A DNA stretch of 64,000 nucleotides from Ignavibacteria bacterium. Its GTDB lineage: Bacteria > Bacteroidota > Ignavibacteria > Kapaibacteriales > UBA4661. A program made the translations under genes and the position numbers. The stretch is from assembly GCA_014654705.1 (NCBI GenBank), contig JACVZY010000006.1:1-64000 (forward strand), written 5' to 3'. The notes under the pieces are model-generated. The model searched no databases and was not told the DNA's origin. It saw only the letters and a list, made by a program, of their open reading frames with translations. Of this stretch, positions 26,771-35,643 are shown in pieces (position 1 is the first letter of the stretch; every line of letters starts with the position of its first letter).

Positions 26771-28012
26771 ATGAAGAAGGTTATGAAATATGCTTTTATG
26801 CTCATTGGGGCTGTGGTAGTAATGCTTGGAGCATTCGTGCTTTTTATCTATGTGAGTGATTTTCCGAGTTATTCGGTGCAAATTCCGAGTGTGAATATTG
26901 ATTATACGCCCTCGCGCGTGGAGCGTGGAAAAAAACTTGCGTCCATGCTCTGTGTGGAATGTCATCAGAACCCTGAGACAAAGCAGATTACAGGGCGCTT
27001 GATGTTTGATTTGCCCCCTGAATTTGGTACGGTCTATACAAAAAATATTACGCAGCATCCCACAAAAGGTATTGGCGCTTGGTCGGATGGAGAAATTCTT
27101 TTTATGCTGCGCACGGGTATTCACCCCAAGACGAAACGTGCCGTGCCGCCGTACATGATTAAACTGCCCACAATGGCTGATGAAGACTTGTACTCCATAA
27201 TCTCGTGGCTTCGGTCCTCCGAGCCAATGGTTCAACCCCTTGATGTGGATAATAAGCAATCATCACCCTCGTTGCTTACAAAATTTCTAATGCGAGTCGT
27301 CATAAAACCATTTGATTATCCAACAAAACCAATTTTGCTGCCGGACACAAACAACAGCGTTGCCTTGGGAAAATATTTGGTAAGCAATCTTGGCTGCAAT
27401 GATTGTCATGCCGCCGACGTTACCAAAGTAAATGCGTTGGAGATTGAGAAAACCCCAGGCTTTATGGGCGGTGGAAGTAATTGGACCGATGTAACCCGCA
27501 CGACGCTGTATTCTTCCAATATCACTTTTGATAAAGAAACCGGTATTGGGTCGTGGTCGGAAGCAGATTTTCGGAAAGCCATCAAAGATGGTATTCGCCC
27601 CGACGGACGACCACTTTCCTATCCGATGGAGCGGAAAGTGCAACTGACCGATTCTGAAATAAACGCCATATACGCTTTCTTACGCACCGCTCCACACCTA
27701 CATAGCCCTCACAAACCTGCCGAAGAATTTGTGATTGCCAAGAATGCTTCCAAAGGAGAACAGATTTATGTTCGCTATGGTTGCCAGAGATGTCACGGCG
27801 AAAGCGGCTTGGGCATTGGTGATTTGCGCCAAGCACATAAAAAATATCCCGACGATTCTACGCTGACCGATGTTATCAAACACTCAAGCAAATACTACCC
27901 TGAAACGGTAATGATTCAGTGGGACGGTATCATCAAAGACGATGAATATGCGCCGCTCTGCGCTCATGTACGCGAACTTGGAAAAAAAGCAGAACAAGCA
28001 ATGGTGCGATAA
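26771..28012 (+). CDS. Triheme cytochrome c
   Basis: A 413-residue protein anchored by an N-terminal hydrophobic helix (about 7-28), with three c-type heme sites: CVECH (Cys61-His65), CNDCH (Cys209-His213) and CQRCH (Cys338-His342). Three consecutive monoheme domains recall the cytochrome subunits of membrane alcohol or aldose dehydrogenases, which pass electrons to the respiratory chain in the periplasm. No dehydrogenase gene adjoins it, so the partner is unknown. A very good ribosome site (AAGGAGGAAACC) precedes the ATG. Confidence 0.92.
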   Translation: MKKVMKYAFMLIGAVVVMLGAFVLFIYVSDFPSYSVQIPSVNIDYTPSRVERGKKLASMLCVECHQNPETKQITGRLMFDLPPEFGTVYTKNITQHPTKGIGAWSDGEILFMLRTGIHPKTKRAVPPYMIKLPTMADEDLYSIISWLRSSEPMVQPLDVDNKQSSPSLLTKFLMRVVIKPFDYPTKPILLPDTNNSVALGKYLVSNLGCNDCHAADVTKVNALEIEKTPGFMGGGSNWTDVTRTTLYSSNITFDKETGIGSWSEADFRKAIKDGIRPDGRPLSYPMERKVQLTDSEINAIYAFLRTAPHLHSPHKPAEEFVIAKNASKGEQIYVRYGCQRCHGESGLGIGDLRQAHKKYPDDSTLTDVIKHSSKYYPETVMIQWDGIIKDDEYAPLCAHVRELGKKAEQAMVR

Positions 28013-28083
28013 GTATTTTGTAGTATTTTGACGAAAATGCACCTTAGGAATGACTAAAAAAGAAATCAAAGCTTTGAGACTTC

Positions 28084-28159
28084 GGTGGCACAGACATTCT
28101 TGTCCGTGGTGTTTGAAGCTACTTTCAAGGACTACACAGGCAAGAATGCCTGTGCCACC
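28084..28159. repeat. REPIN-like nested palindromes
   Basis: Two short palindromes, 28089-28108 (8-bp arms, one mismatch) and 28135-28154 (8-bp arms, perfect, AGAA loop), stand in opposite orientation and extend into a larger imperfect inverted repeat from 28084 to 28159. This is the layout of REP doublets. It lies between the cytochrome gene and the exopolysaccharide operon. Confidence 0.7.
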
Positions 28160-28242
28160 AATGAAAGATTTGACCACTTAATTTTTGAATGAATCCCTAG
28201 AACAAAAATCCAATTCTTTCACCTTTTTTCATTCAGACGAGC

Positions 28243-28587
28243 ATGGCAACAATAACAACGACAAAAGCGGCAAATGTAATGGTTGTAACCGTAACCGAAA
28301 AGCGCCTCGACGCAAAAATAGCGGTCAGTTTCAAAGACGAAATGGCTTCACTTATCAATGCAGGCGAAACGACGGTCGTTCTTGACCTCAGCAATGTAGG
28401 CTTTGTCGATAGTAGCGGCTTAGGTGCTATTGTTACAAGCCTCAAGCTCATCGGTCGCAAGGGCGATTTACTTGTGGCGGGCGTGAAGGATGACGTAATG
28501 ACGATGTTCACTCTGACCCGCATGGATAGAGTCTTTCAAATGTTCCCGACCACAGATGATGCTTTGAATAGTCTCATTGCAAAATAA
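28243..28587 (+). CDS. STAS-domain anti-sigma factor antagonist-like protein
   Basis: A 114-residue single STAS domain of the SpoIIAA/RsbV type. Partner-switching proteins of this kind bind an anti-sigma kinase when unphosphorylated and let go when phosphorylated on a conserved serine. That site is present (VDSSGLGAIV, Ser57/Ser58). It is the first gene of a fourteen-gene plus-strand run; the kinase gene follows after 33 nt and a matching phosphatase lies at 42131-43333. Confidence 0.92.
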   Translation: MATITTTKAANVMVVTVTEKRLDAKIAVSFKDEMASLINAGETTVVLDLSNVGFVDSSGLGAIVTSLKLIGRKGDLLVAGVKDDVMTMFTLTRMDRVFQMFPTTDDALNSLIAK

Positions 28588-28620
28588 ATTTCCCACGCGC
28601 ACATCTGTCGGGGCAATTCT

Positions 28621-29052
28621 ATGGCATTACTTCATCTTTCGGGCGAAGCCACCTTCGATACAGTCCGCCTTGTTGGGATGGCAATTCGGGCTGTTTGTGC
28701 GTCTGTCTCCTCCAGCTCTGAGGCGGCACAAATTGAACTTGCTGTCGTGGAAGCCAGCAATAATATCGTCGAACACGCTTACAGAGCCGTGCAAGGCGAT
28801 ATTGCCCTTGATGTGGACATCGGAGAAAAGAAAATTGTCATAGCCCTGCACGACACCGGCGAGACAATGCCAACCGCATCACACCAAAGCGCAAATTTGG
28901 ATTTTGACCCGATGAATCTGGACGACCTTCCTGAAGGCGGCATGGGGCTTTTTCTGATGACCAGTATCATGGATGAGCAGTCGTACGTCTCGGTAAACGG
29001 CAAAAACACGCTCACGCTCACCAAATTCTTGCACGGAGAGAATAATGATTAG
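28621..29052 (+). CDS. RsbW/SpoIIAB-like serine kinase (anti-sigma type)
   Basis: A 143-residue GHKL ATPase domain of the HATPase_c_2 group. Signature boxes are intact: N-box EASNNIVEHAY (Glu44, Asn47), G1 box HDTGETM (Asp78) and G2 box EGGMGLFLM. It probably phosphorylates the STAS protein encoded just upstream. Whether it holds a sigma factor or another target cannot be told; no sigma factor gene lies in the operon. Its end overlaps the GH2 gene by 8 bp. Confidence 0.9.
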   Translation: MALLHLSGEATFDTVRLVGMAIRAVCASVSSSSEAAQIELAVVEASNNIVEHAYRAVQGDIALDVDIGEKKIVIALHDTGETMPTASHQSANLDFDPMNLDDLPEGGMGLFLMTSIMDEQSYVSVNGKNTLTLTKFLHGENND

Positions 29053-31291
29053 ACATCTTCTCTCTTGTTGTCTCGCGCTTTTATTTTTTACCGCTTGCTC
29101 GCTGCAGCGGGATTTTGCGCCGCAGAATAGTCTCGCACATCCGCACGGCATCAATCTTCCCGACCCCTCATCAATACCATACCTTGATTTGCACGGCGAG
29201 TGGTCTGTGCGGCGCGATGACGGGCGGGCGCAGGATTCTTTACCTCCCGCACCGCGCGTTATCGGCGTTCCGGCAAACTGGTACACCGAAGGGCTTGATT
29301 ATGCAGGCGCAGTCTTGTACGAGCGACGCTTTTTTCTGCCCAAACTCAGCGCAGACACCTTGCTCCGCCTTGTTTTTGAGGGCGTTGATTACGAAGCGGA
29401 GGTCTGGCTGAATGGTAAACTACTCGGCAAACACACAGGCTATTTTCAGCCATTTTCGTTTGTAGTGAATGAATTCGTGCAATTTGGCGCTGAAAACGTC
29501 CTCCGCGTCCGCGTAAACAGCCCGAATGAACACCCCGACAATTGGTCGCTGCGCAAACGCTTGGTCAAAGGAATTTTTGGTCATCACGACACTCGTCCGG
29601 GCGGCGCATGGTCTGTGCGCGGGCAGGATGCCAATACGGGTGGAATATGGGGAAACGTCTATGTATCTGCCTCGCAGAGTATTGCGCTCGAAAGCGTAGA
29701 ATGTACGCCGCTTCTGGATAGCACATACACACAGTCGATCGTCTGCCTGCGCACTGCCATTCGTTCGCAATCTCGTAAGCGAGTAATGATGCACTTTGCA
29801 GCAAAAGATGCGAGTGGTGCAATAACAGAACATACCCCAAAAGAATGTTTACTGCAAGCGGGACTGAATGTGGTCTATGACACTCTGCGCGTTCACAAGC
29901 CGCGCCTCTGGTACACGCATGACGTAGGGCAGCCGCATTTGTACACGCTCTCCACGCAGGTTTATGATTCCGGGCATACGCAAACTACCAAGCAAGCACC
30001 CTTGAGCACCCGAACAGATAAATTCGGTATCCGCGAGATACGATACGACCAGAATACAGGCGAGTGGCGCTTGAACGACAAGCGATTATTTCTTCGCGGC
30101 ACGAATTACATTGGTACGCAATTTCTTTCCACTATGAATCGGACGGCATACAACCGCGATGCTGTACTAATGCTGCAAGCAAACATCAATGCCGTGCGCG
30201 TCCATGCTCACATAGCCCGCAAGGAATGGTACGATGCCTGTGATTCGCTCGGCTTGCTTCTTTGGCAAGATTTCCCCTTGCAATGGGGTTATGCCGATGA
30301 TGCAGAATTTGTGCAGACCGCATCCAATCAAGTCCGCGATATGATTCACTCGGCGTATAATCACCCAAGTATCGCCGCGTGGTGCCTGCACAACGAACCG
30401 CCATTTGATGCCGATTGGATGCAGTATAAATACCCTAACTACTCCCCGCAGCAGAATGCAGCGCTCAATACCATTCTTACACGAATAGCAAGCAGCCTTG
30501 ATGCGACGCGCTATGTGCATCCTTTTTCGGCAACTCGTGAACATCATTGGGAGGGCTGGTACTTTGGCTCGTGGACAGATTATAGCAAACCCGTCACCGA
30601 GCACCTCGTTACCGAATTTGGGGCGCAAGCTCTTCCGAGCCTCGCGACTCTGGAAACAATTCTTGGGGAAAAACCTACACTTCCGTCTAATGATGCCGCT
30701 TGGAAAAAATGGGACTATCACAATTTCCAACGCCACGAGACGTTTGATTTTGCTAAAGTAGCGATGGGCGCTAGTGTGGAAGAATTTGTGCGCAACTCGC
30801 AAGAGCATCAGCGCCGCGTTACCGAACTGGCGGCAGAATCGTATCGCTTGCAGCGCTATGCGCCTGTCGGTGCGATATTTCAGTTTATGTTTGTGGAAGC
30901 ATGGGCTTCGATGAACTGGGGAATTGTTGACTATATGCGCAACCCCAAGCCCGCTTACGATGCGCTCCGTGAGGCATACCGACCGACCTTGATTGCGAGC
31001 ACGCTGGATTCGGCGTCAGGCAATGTGAATGTTTTCGTTGTTAACGATAGATGGCAAGCCTTTCCAAAGGCACATTTGCATTATACATTAGAGATGAATG
31101 GTCGTCTAGTCGCTCAAACACACCTTCCGCTTCTTGTTCCGGCAGATGCGAAGGTTGCGGCGAGTTTCACACATTTACAGGAATACGGCAGATACCGTTT
31201 AGAAGCAACGCTCCTGAATGACAACGGCGACACCCTCAGTCGCCGCTCAAAAAGCATTGATTACCAACCAAGCCGTACAAAACCTCAATAA
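29045..31291 (+). CDS. Glycoside hydrolase family 2 lipoprotein
   Basis: A 748-residue GH2-type enzyme (beta-galactosidase, beta-mannosidase or beta-glucuronidase group) with a lipoprotein signal (FFTAC, Cys18). Domain order: jelly-roll sugar-binding domain (about 45-215), immunoglobulin-like domain (215-320) and TIM barrel (320-650). The acid/base Glu is in CLHNEPPFD (about residue 450) and the likely nucleophile Glu in LVTEFGAQALPS (about 523). It probably trims a beta-linked sugar from the exopolysaccharide or a related glycan at the cell surface. Confidence 0.88.
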   Translation: MIRHLLSCCLALLFFTACSLQRDFAPQNSLAHPHGINLPDPSSIPYLDLHGEWSVRRDDGRAQDSLPPAPRVIGVPANWYTEGLDYAGAVLYERRFFLPKLSADTLLRLVFEGVDYEAEVWLNGKLLGKHTGYFQPFSFVVNEFVQFGAENVLRVRVNSPNEHPDNWSLRKRLVKGIFGHHDTRPGGAWSVRGQDANTGGIWGNVYVSASQSIALESVECTPLLDSTYTQSIVCLRTAIRSQSRKRVMMHFAAKDASGAITEHTPKECLLQAGLNVVYDTLRVHKPRLWYTHDVGQPHLYTLSTQVYDSGHTQTTKQAPLSTRTDKFGIREIRYDQNTGEWRLNDKRLFLRGTNYIGTQFLSTMNRTAYNRDAVLMLQANINAVRVHAHIARKEWYDACDSLGLLLWQDFPLQWGYADDAEFVQTASNQVRDMIHSAYNHPSIAAWCLHNEPPFDADWMQYKYPNYSPQQNAALNTILTRIASSLDATRYVHPFSATREHHWEGWYFGSWTDYSKPVTEHLVTEFGAQALPSLATLETILGEKPTLPSNDAAWKKWDYHNFQRHETFDFAKVAMGASVEEFVRNSQEHQRRVTELAAESYRLQRYAPVGAIFQFMFVEAWASMNWGIVDYMRNPKPAYDALREAYRPTLIASTLDSASGNVNVFVVNDRWQAFPKAHLHYTLEMNGRLVAQTHLPLLVPADAKVAASFTHLQEYGRYRLEATLLNDNGDTLSRRSKSIDYQPSRTKPQ

Positions 31292-31303
31292 TCATCGCAG
31301 AGC

Positions 31304-33394
31304 ATGGCAAATTTTTTAGAAACGCGAGCCTTCACCGATACCTTGCTGGACAATTTTGCCTCGGCGGTGCTGGCGATTGACAAGGAAGGTACCATTCTGT
31401 TTTGCAATCGCTCGGCAGAGGAATTGCTTGGCTACACGGCAGATGAGCTGGTGACGAAACAAAACATTAGTATTCTGCAAGACAAAGAAACAGTAGAGAA
31501 CCTCCGTGATGAGCTTTCCCAAGCATTTGGCATCAAGAATCTTACAGATGTAGGATTACTTTTTGCCGCCGCAGAGCGCTCGCACAGGCAGCGCCGTATC
31601 TGGAAATATCGTGCAAAAAATGGTCGCGTTATCAGTGTTGAAATGGCACTCAGCGTTCTTGAGCACCACCAAAGTGCAACACAAGATTTGTTCATTACAG
31701 CACGGAACATTGAAGAGCAACAAGGGCTGGCAGAACTGAAGGTAGAACTCCTTTCGCGCCTGAGTCACGAGATGCGAACCCCCTTGCATGGCATTATCGG
31801 CGCACTGGAACTTCTTGCTTCTACACCTCTGGCACCCGAGCAGAAAGAAATTCTAGCACTCGCCCGCTCAAAATCGGACATTCTTGTTTCGCTCATCAAC
31901 GATATTTTCGAGTACTCACGCTCTCAGGGACGTTCTCTCAGTTTGGAGCGAGTGCCGGCAGAACCCCGCGCTATTATGCGTAATATCGTGGAAGTGTTGA
32001 GTGAACGGATTTCATCGCGGGATATTGCTATTATTTCGGCAATTGACGAAGCAGTGCCGAACCAGATTCTCTGCGACCCAGTGCGTCTGTATCAGGTTCT
32101 TATGACGGTAGTATCCATTCTGGCAAGTTTTATGAATGACGGCACGATCCACCTAGCACTGGAATTTTTACCAAGTGCAAGTGAAGAATTTGGTGGGCTG
32201 TACTTTACTATACGAGGCGCTGCGACGACTATCAACGTTCAAAAGCGCGGGCAGATTCTGGCTCTTATCCAGCACGAAGAAGAATCGCCGGACGTGAGCG
32301 CCGAAAGCCTGCAATTATCCCTCGCCCGCAGTGTGATTATGGCAATGGGTGGATTTTTTTGGAGTGAGAAAAAAGAATATGTTAATGACAATGAAACCAT
32401 CATGCACATTGTCGTTTCGGTAGAAAGCGCAGACGAAACAAATTCCGGAAACCTACCGACAGACGCTGCACACACCCACGATAGTGAACGAACAGTTGAT
32501 AATACCATCGTCGCAAACCGTTCGACCAGTAGCGCTGAGAAGGAAGCACTAACCAGAAAATCTGACTTCGGCAATACATCGCAGGCACATTCACAACCGG
32601 GCACTACTGGTATTGGCAGGCGTATTCTCATTGTGGACGACGACCCCGATAACTGCCAGTTAGCAGCATTATTTCTCCGTGGGCTGAACGACAAACAGGG
32701 CAATGCACCGCTGATTACCATCGCCAATAACGGTCTGGAAGCCTTAGGAGAAGCGCAGAAAATCAGGTTTGATGTTATTCTCATGGATGTCCAAATGCCA
32801 CTCATGGATGGCTTTGAAGCGACAGAGTGTATTCGAGCTTTCGAGGCGAATAACCACTTCAAACGCACACCAATACTGGCTGTAACGGCGCATACGATGG
32901 AAAACTACCGCGAACTCTGCTTGCAGAAAGGCATGGATGATTATATGTCGAAACCAGTCAAAAAACAACAGTTGCAGGAATTTGTTCAAAAATGGCTTGA
33001 CCGCAAGCCCATTATTATCGTTGCCGACGACAGCGACGATTATCGCTTATTACTCAAATTGCAATTTGACAAACAGAAGCAATACTCAATTATTTTTGCA
33101 ACGAATGGACAAGAAGTCCTTAATTTGTGTCAGAACCACGACGTGGATGCAATCCTGCTTGATATGCAAATGCCCATCATGACTGGCTACGAAGCAGCTC
33201 CAATCCTACGACAAATGCCTAAATACAGTACCATCCCCATTTGGGGTCTGACGGCACATGAAGGCTTGCCAGAGATTGAAAAGGTTCTTGCCGTCGGTTG
33301 CGACCGCTGCTTTACGAAAGGAAATTTGTCGGTAATTCGCCAAATCATTGCCGGATTCGACGAGTATTTTTTACTATCGCAAACTATACAGTAA
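31304..33394 (+). CDS. Hybrid sensor with PAS, HisKA, degenerate ATPase and two receivers
   Basis: A 696-residue soluble protein: PAS domain (about 14-137), HisKA helix with intact phospho-acceptor His155 (SRLSHEMRTPLHG), an ATPase-like region (258-375), and two receiver domains with phospho-acceptor Asp495 (ILMDVQMPLMDG) and Asp620 (ILLDMQMPIMTG). The ATPase region keeps its place but has lost the N-box Asn (RLYQVLMTVVSILASF), the G1 Asp-x-Gly and the G2 glycines, so it probably cannot bind ATP. REC1 has the usual SKP lysine (Lys550); REC2 has TKG (Lys672). Likely a phosphorelay scaffold or phosphatase serving the Hpt protein. Confidence 0.88.
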   Translation: MANFLETRAFTDTLLDNFASAVLAIDKEGTILFCNRSAEELLGYTADELVTKQNISILQDKETVENLRDELSQAFGIKNLTDVGLLFAAAERSHRQRRIWKYRAKNGRVISVEMALSVLEHHQSATQDLFITARNIEEQQGLAELKVELLSRLSHEMRTPLHGIIGALELLASTPLAPEQKEILALARSKSDILVSLINDIFEYSRSQGRSLSLERVPAEPRAIMRNIVEVLSERISSRDIAIISAIDEAVPNQILCDPVRLYQVLMTVVSILASFMNDGTIHLALEFLPSASEEFGGLYFTIRGAATTINVQKRGQILALIQHEEESPDVSAESLQLSLARSVIMAMGGFFWSEKKEYVNDNETIMHIVVSVESADETNSGNLPTDAAHTHDSERTVDNTIVANRSTSSAEKEALTRKSDFGNTSQAHSQPGTTGIGRRILIVDDDPDNCQLAALFLRGLNDKQGNAPLITIANNGLEALGEAQKIRFDVILMDVQMPLMDGFEATECIRAFEANNHFKRTPILAVTAHTMENYRELCLQKGMDDYMSKPVKKQQLQEFVQKWLDRKPIIIVADDSDDYRLLLKLQFDKQKQYSIIFATNGQEVLNLCQNHDVDAILLDMQMPIMTGYEAAPILRQMPKYSTIPIWGLTAHEGLPEIEKVLAVGCDRCFTKGNLSVIRQIIAGFDEYFLLSQTIQ

Positions 33395-33434
33395 GAGACT
33401 TCATTGTAAGAAAGAGAAACCCAAGGTAAGAGAT

Positions 33435-33746
33435 ATGAAAAAAAATATCGTTCATATTTCGTCAGATTTAGAGCCACTTATTCCGCGTTATCTTGACAAC
33501 CGTCGGGCGGATATTGTTATGCTTCGTGAAGCGCTGCATTTGAGTAATAGCGACGTGATTCGCTCCATTGGTCATACGATGAAGGGTTCCGGCGCATCCT
33601 ACGGGCTAGAGGAAATAAGCACCTTTGGTCGTATGCTTGAGGTAGCCACTCAAGCCTCGGATATATCGGAGGTGGAAGTGATTATCAATCAACTTGCACA
33701 TTTTTTGGAAACACTTGATATTATCTTTGTGGATGATATGCCGTAA
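33435..33746 (+). CDS. Stand-alone Hpt phosphotransfer protein
   Basis: A 103-residue histidine phosphotransfer protein. The phosphorylated histidine is His47 in IGHTMKGSGASYG, in a predicted four-helix bundle. The ATG at 33435 is used, with an AAGG site 8 nt upstream; the frame extends back to 33348 but overlaps the sensor gene. It sits between the hybrid sensor and the synthase genes and probably moves phosphate between receivers. Confidence 0.85.
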   Translation: MKKNIVHISSDLEPLIPRYLDNRRADIVMLREALHLSNSDVIRSIGHTMKGSGASYGLEEISTFGRMLEVATQASDISEVEVIINQLAHFLETLDIIFVDDMP

Positions 33747-33762
33747 AAAGCTGTAACGCATT

Positions 33763-35571
33763 ATGTCTGAATACTACTTTCACCAGTTTGAAAACCGCCA
33801 CCCTCCAGCACCGATTCCGTACTCACCCGCACGGGAAGCACTGTGGCAATTCTTAGCAACAATAGCTTTGGCGCTGGGCGCGTGGTATATTACGTGGCGC
33901 TGGACCTCCAGTATCAATGTTCAAGCGCTGTGGTTTGCGATACCGCTCCTTTTTGCCGAGACTTGTGCATATTTCGGATTGATTCTTTTCGCCATCAATC
34001 TGTGGAAAACAGAAGACACGCCCAAAAAAGATCCGCCCCGCTTTATCCGCGAGTGTGTTCGTGAAGAAGATGCTCTGCACGGCATAGAGCGCCCTCTGGC
34101 AGTAGATGTCTTTTTCCCGACGTACAACGAAGATGTTGAACTTGTCCGCATGGGAATACGCGACGCAAAGGCGATGCGCTATCCACACCCGATAGATATT
34201 GCCATTCACGTTCTGGACGATGGCAAGCGCGATGAAATGCGCCGTGTGGCAGAAGAAGAAGGCGTGAATTACATCACCCGTAGCAACAATATGGGCTTCA
34301 AAGCTGGGAACCTGCGCAATGCAATGGAGCAGACCTTTGGTGATTTTATTGTCATTTGTGATGCCGACACGCGCCCTTTCCCGACCATGCTGGCACACAC
34401 ACTTGGTTACTTCCGCGACCCGGATGTGGCATGGGTGCAGACCCCGCAGTGGTTTTTTGATTTGACCGCCGGAGAGCGTCTAAAAAACTGGATGCTTCGC
34501 CGCTTTTCCTACGCCGGATATGTGGTCGGAGCTGCTGTGGAAGGAATCATTGGCACAGTGGAAGTAGGGCATGACCGCTTTGTGAACGACCCACAAATGT
34601 TTTTTGAAATCATTCAGCGCCGCCGAAACTGGGCAAATGCTTCATTTTGCTGCGGTGCAGGTTCTATTCACCGCCGCGAAGCCGTGATGCAAGCTGCCAT
34701 GCAGACCTACGCCGATGCTATTGATGGCGAGGTACGCCGCTTCACCGAAGAAATTCATGACGAAGACATCAAACGCGACCTTTCGGACGCAATGCGCAAG
34801 GAACTGGCGCTTGAAACCGAAGTCGTACCGTATAAGTTCCATGTTTCGGAGGATATTTACACTTCCATCGTACTCCATTCATATGAAGCACGCGAGTGGA
34901 AATCAGTTTTCCACCCGGAAGTGGAATCGAAAATGCTTTCGCCCCAAGACCTGCTCAGTTGGACGATTCAGCGCTTTAAGTATGCAGGCGGCTCACTAGA
35001 TATTTTCTTCCACGACAATCCAATTTTTCGCAAAAGCCGTATGACCTTTGCGCAGCGCACGATGTATTTCGCAACGTTCTATTCCTATCTGGCTGGCGTG
35101 TGGAATGTTATTTTTCTCTTTGCGCCTATTGTCTATCTTTTCACAGGTGTATCGCCTGTGAGTGCAGATACCGCCGAGTTTGCAAAACGTTTTTTGCCGT
35201 TTATTGTTATGAGCGAACTTGCATTTTTGGTCGGTACGTGGGGTGTTCCGGGGTGGCAGGGAATGGCGAGCTATTTGTCATTTTTCCCTATCAATCTGAG
35301 AGCGCTCTGGACGGTGCTTCGCGGCGAAAAAATCCGCTTTCACGTTACCCCCAAAGACCGTCAGGAAGGTAATTTCTTGCACTTGGTCATCCCGCAGCTT
35401 ACGGTTATCGTTCTGACTATTCTGGGTTTACTTTATGCCGGAATAATGATTTGGCTCGGCAAGACAACCAACTACGCGGGCTTTATCATCAATCTTTTTT
35501 GGGGAATTATCAACGTTAGCGCGATGGGCGGTTTGGTGGCAGCAGCCTTGTGGAAGCCGAAAGAGACCTAA
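33763..35571 (+). CDS. Cellulose synthase-like processive GT2
   Basis: A 602-residue inner-membrane glycosyltransferase resembling BcsA. Two N-terminal helices precede a GT-A domain with LDDGK (151-155), DAD (200-202), FCCGAGS (295-301) and a TED-type triad SED (362-364); about five C-terminal helices follow. The usual QxxRW product-binding motif reads QRFKY (403-407), keeping Gln and an aromatic. There is an insertion around 320-355, and no C-terminal PilZ domain, so direct c-di-GMP control as in BcsA is unlikely. It probably polymerises a beta-linked glucan from UDP-sugar; the linkage is not provable here. Confidence 0.9.
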   Translation: MSEYYFHQFENRHPPAPIPYSPAREALWQFLATIALALGAWYITWRWTSSINVQALWFAIPLLFAETCAYFGLILFAINLWKTEDTPKKDPPRFIRECVREEDALHGIERPLAVDVFFPTYNEDVELVRMGIRDAKAMRYPHPIDIAIHVLDDGKRDEMRRVAEEEGVNYITRSNNMGFKAGNLRNAMEQTFGDFIVICDADTRPFPTMLAHTLGYFRDPDVAWVQTPQWFFDLTAGERLKNWMLRRFSYAGYVVGAAVEGIIGTVEVGHDRFVNDPQMFFEIIQRRRNWANASFCCGAGSIHRREAVMQAAMQTYADAIDGEVRRFTEEIHDEDIKRDLSDAMRKELALETEVVPYKFHVSEDIYTSIVLHSYEAREWKSVFHPEVESKMLSPQDLLSWTIQRFKYAGGSLDIFFHDNPIFRKSRMTFAQRTMYFATFYSYLAGVWNVIFLFAPIVYLFTGVSPVSADTAEFAKRFLPFIVMSELAFLVGTWGVPGWQGMASYLSFFPINLRALWTVLRGEKIRFHVTPKDRQEGNFLHLVIPQLTVIVLTILGLLYAGIMIWLGKTTNYAGFIINLFWGIINVSAMGGLVAAALWKPKET

Positions 35572-35643
35572 GTAAACAGCAACAACCTTCATTTGTCAAG
35601 GGATTCCTACCCTTCATCCAACACACTCAAACCATCAAGCACA

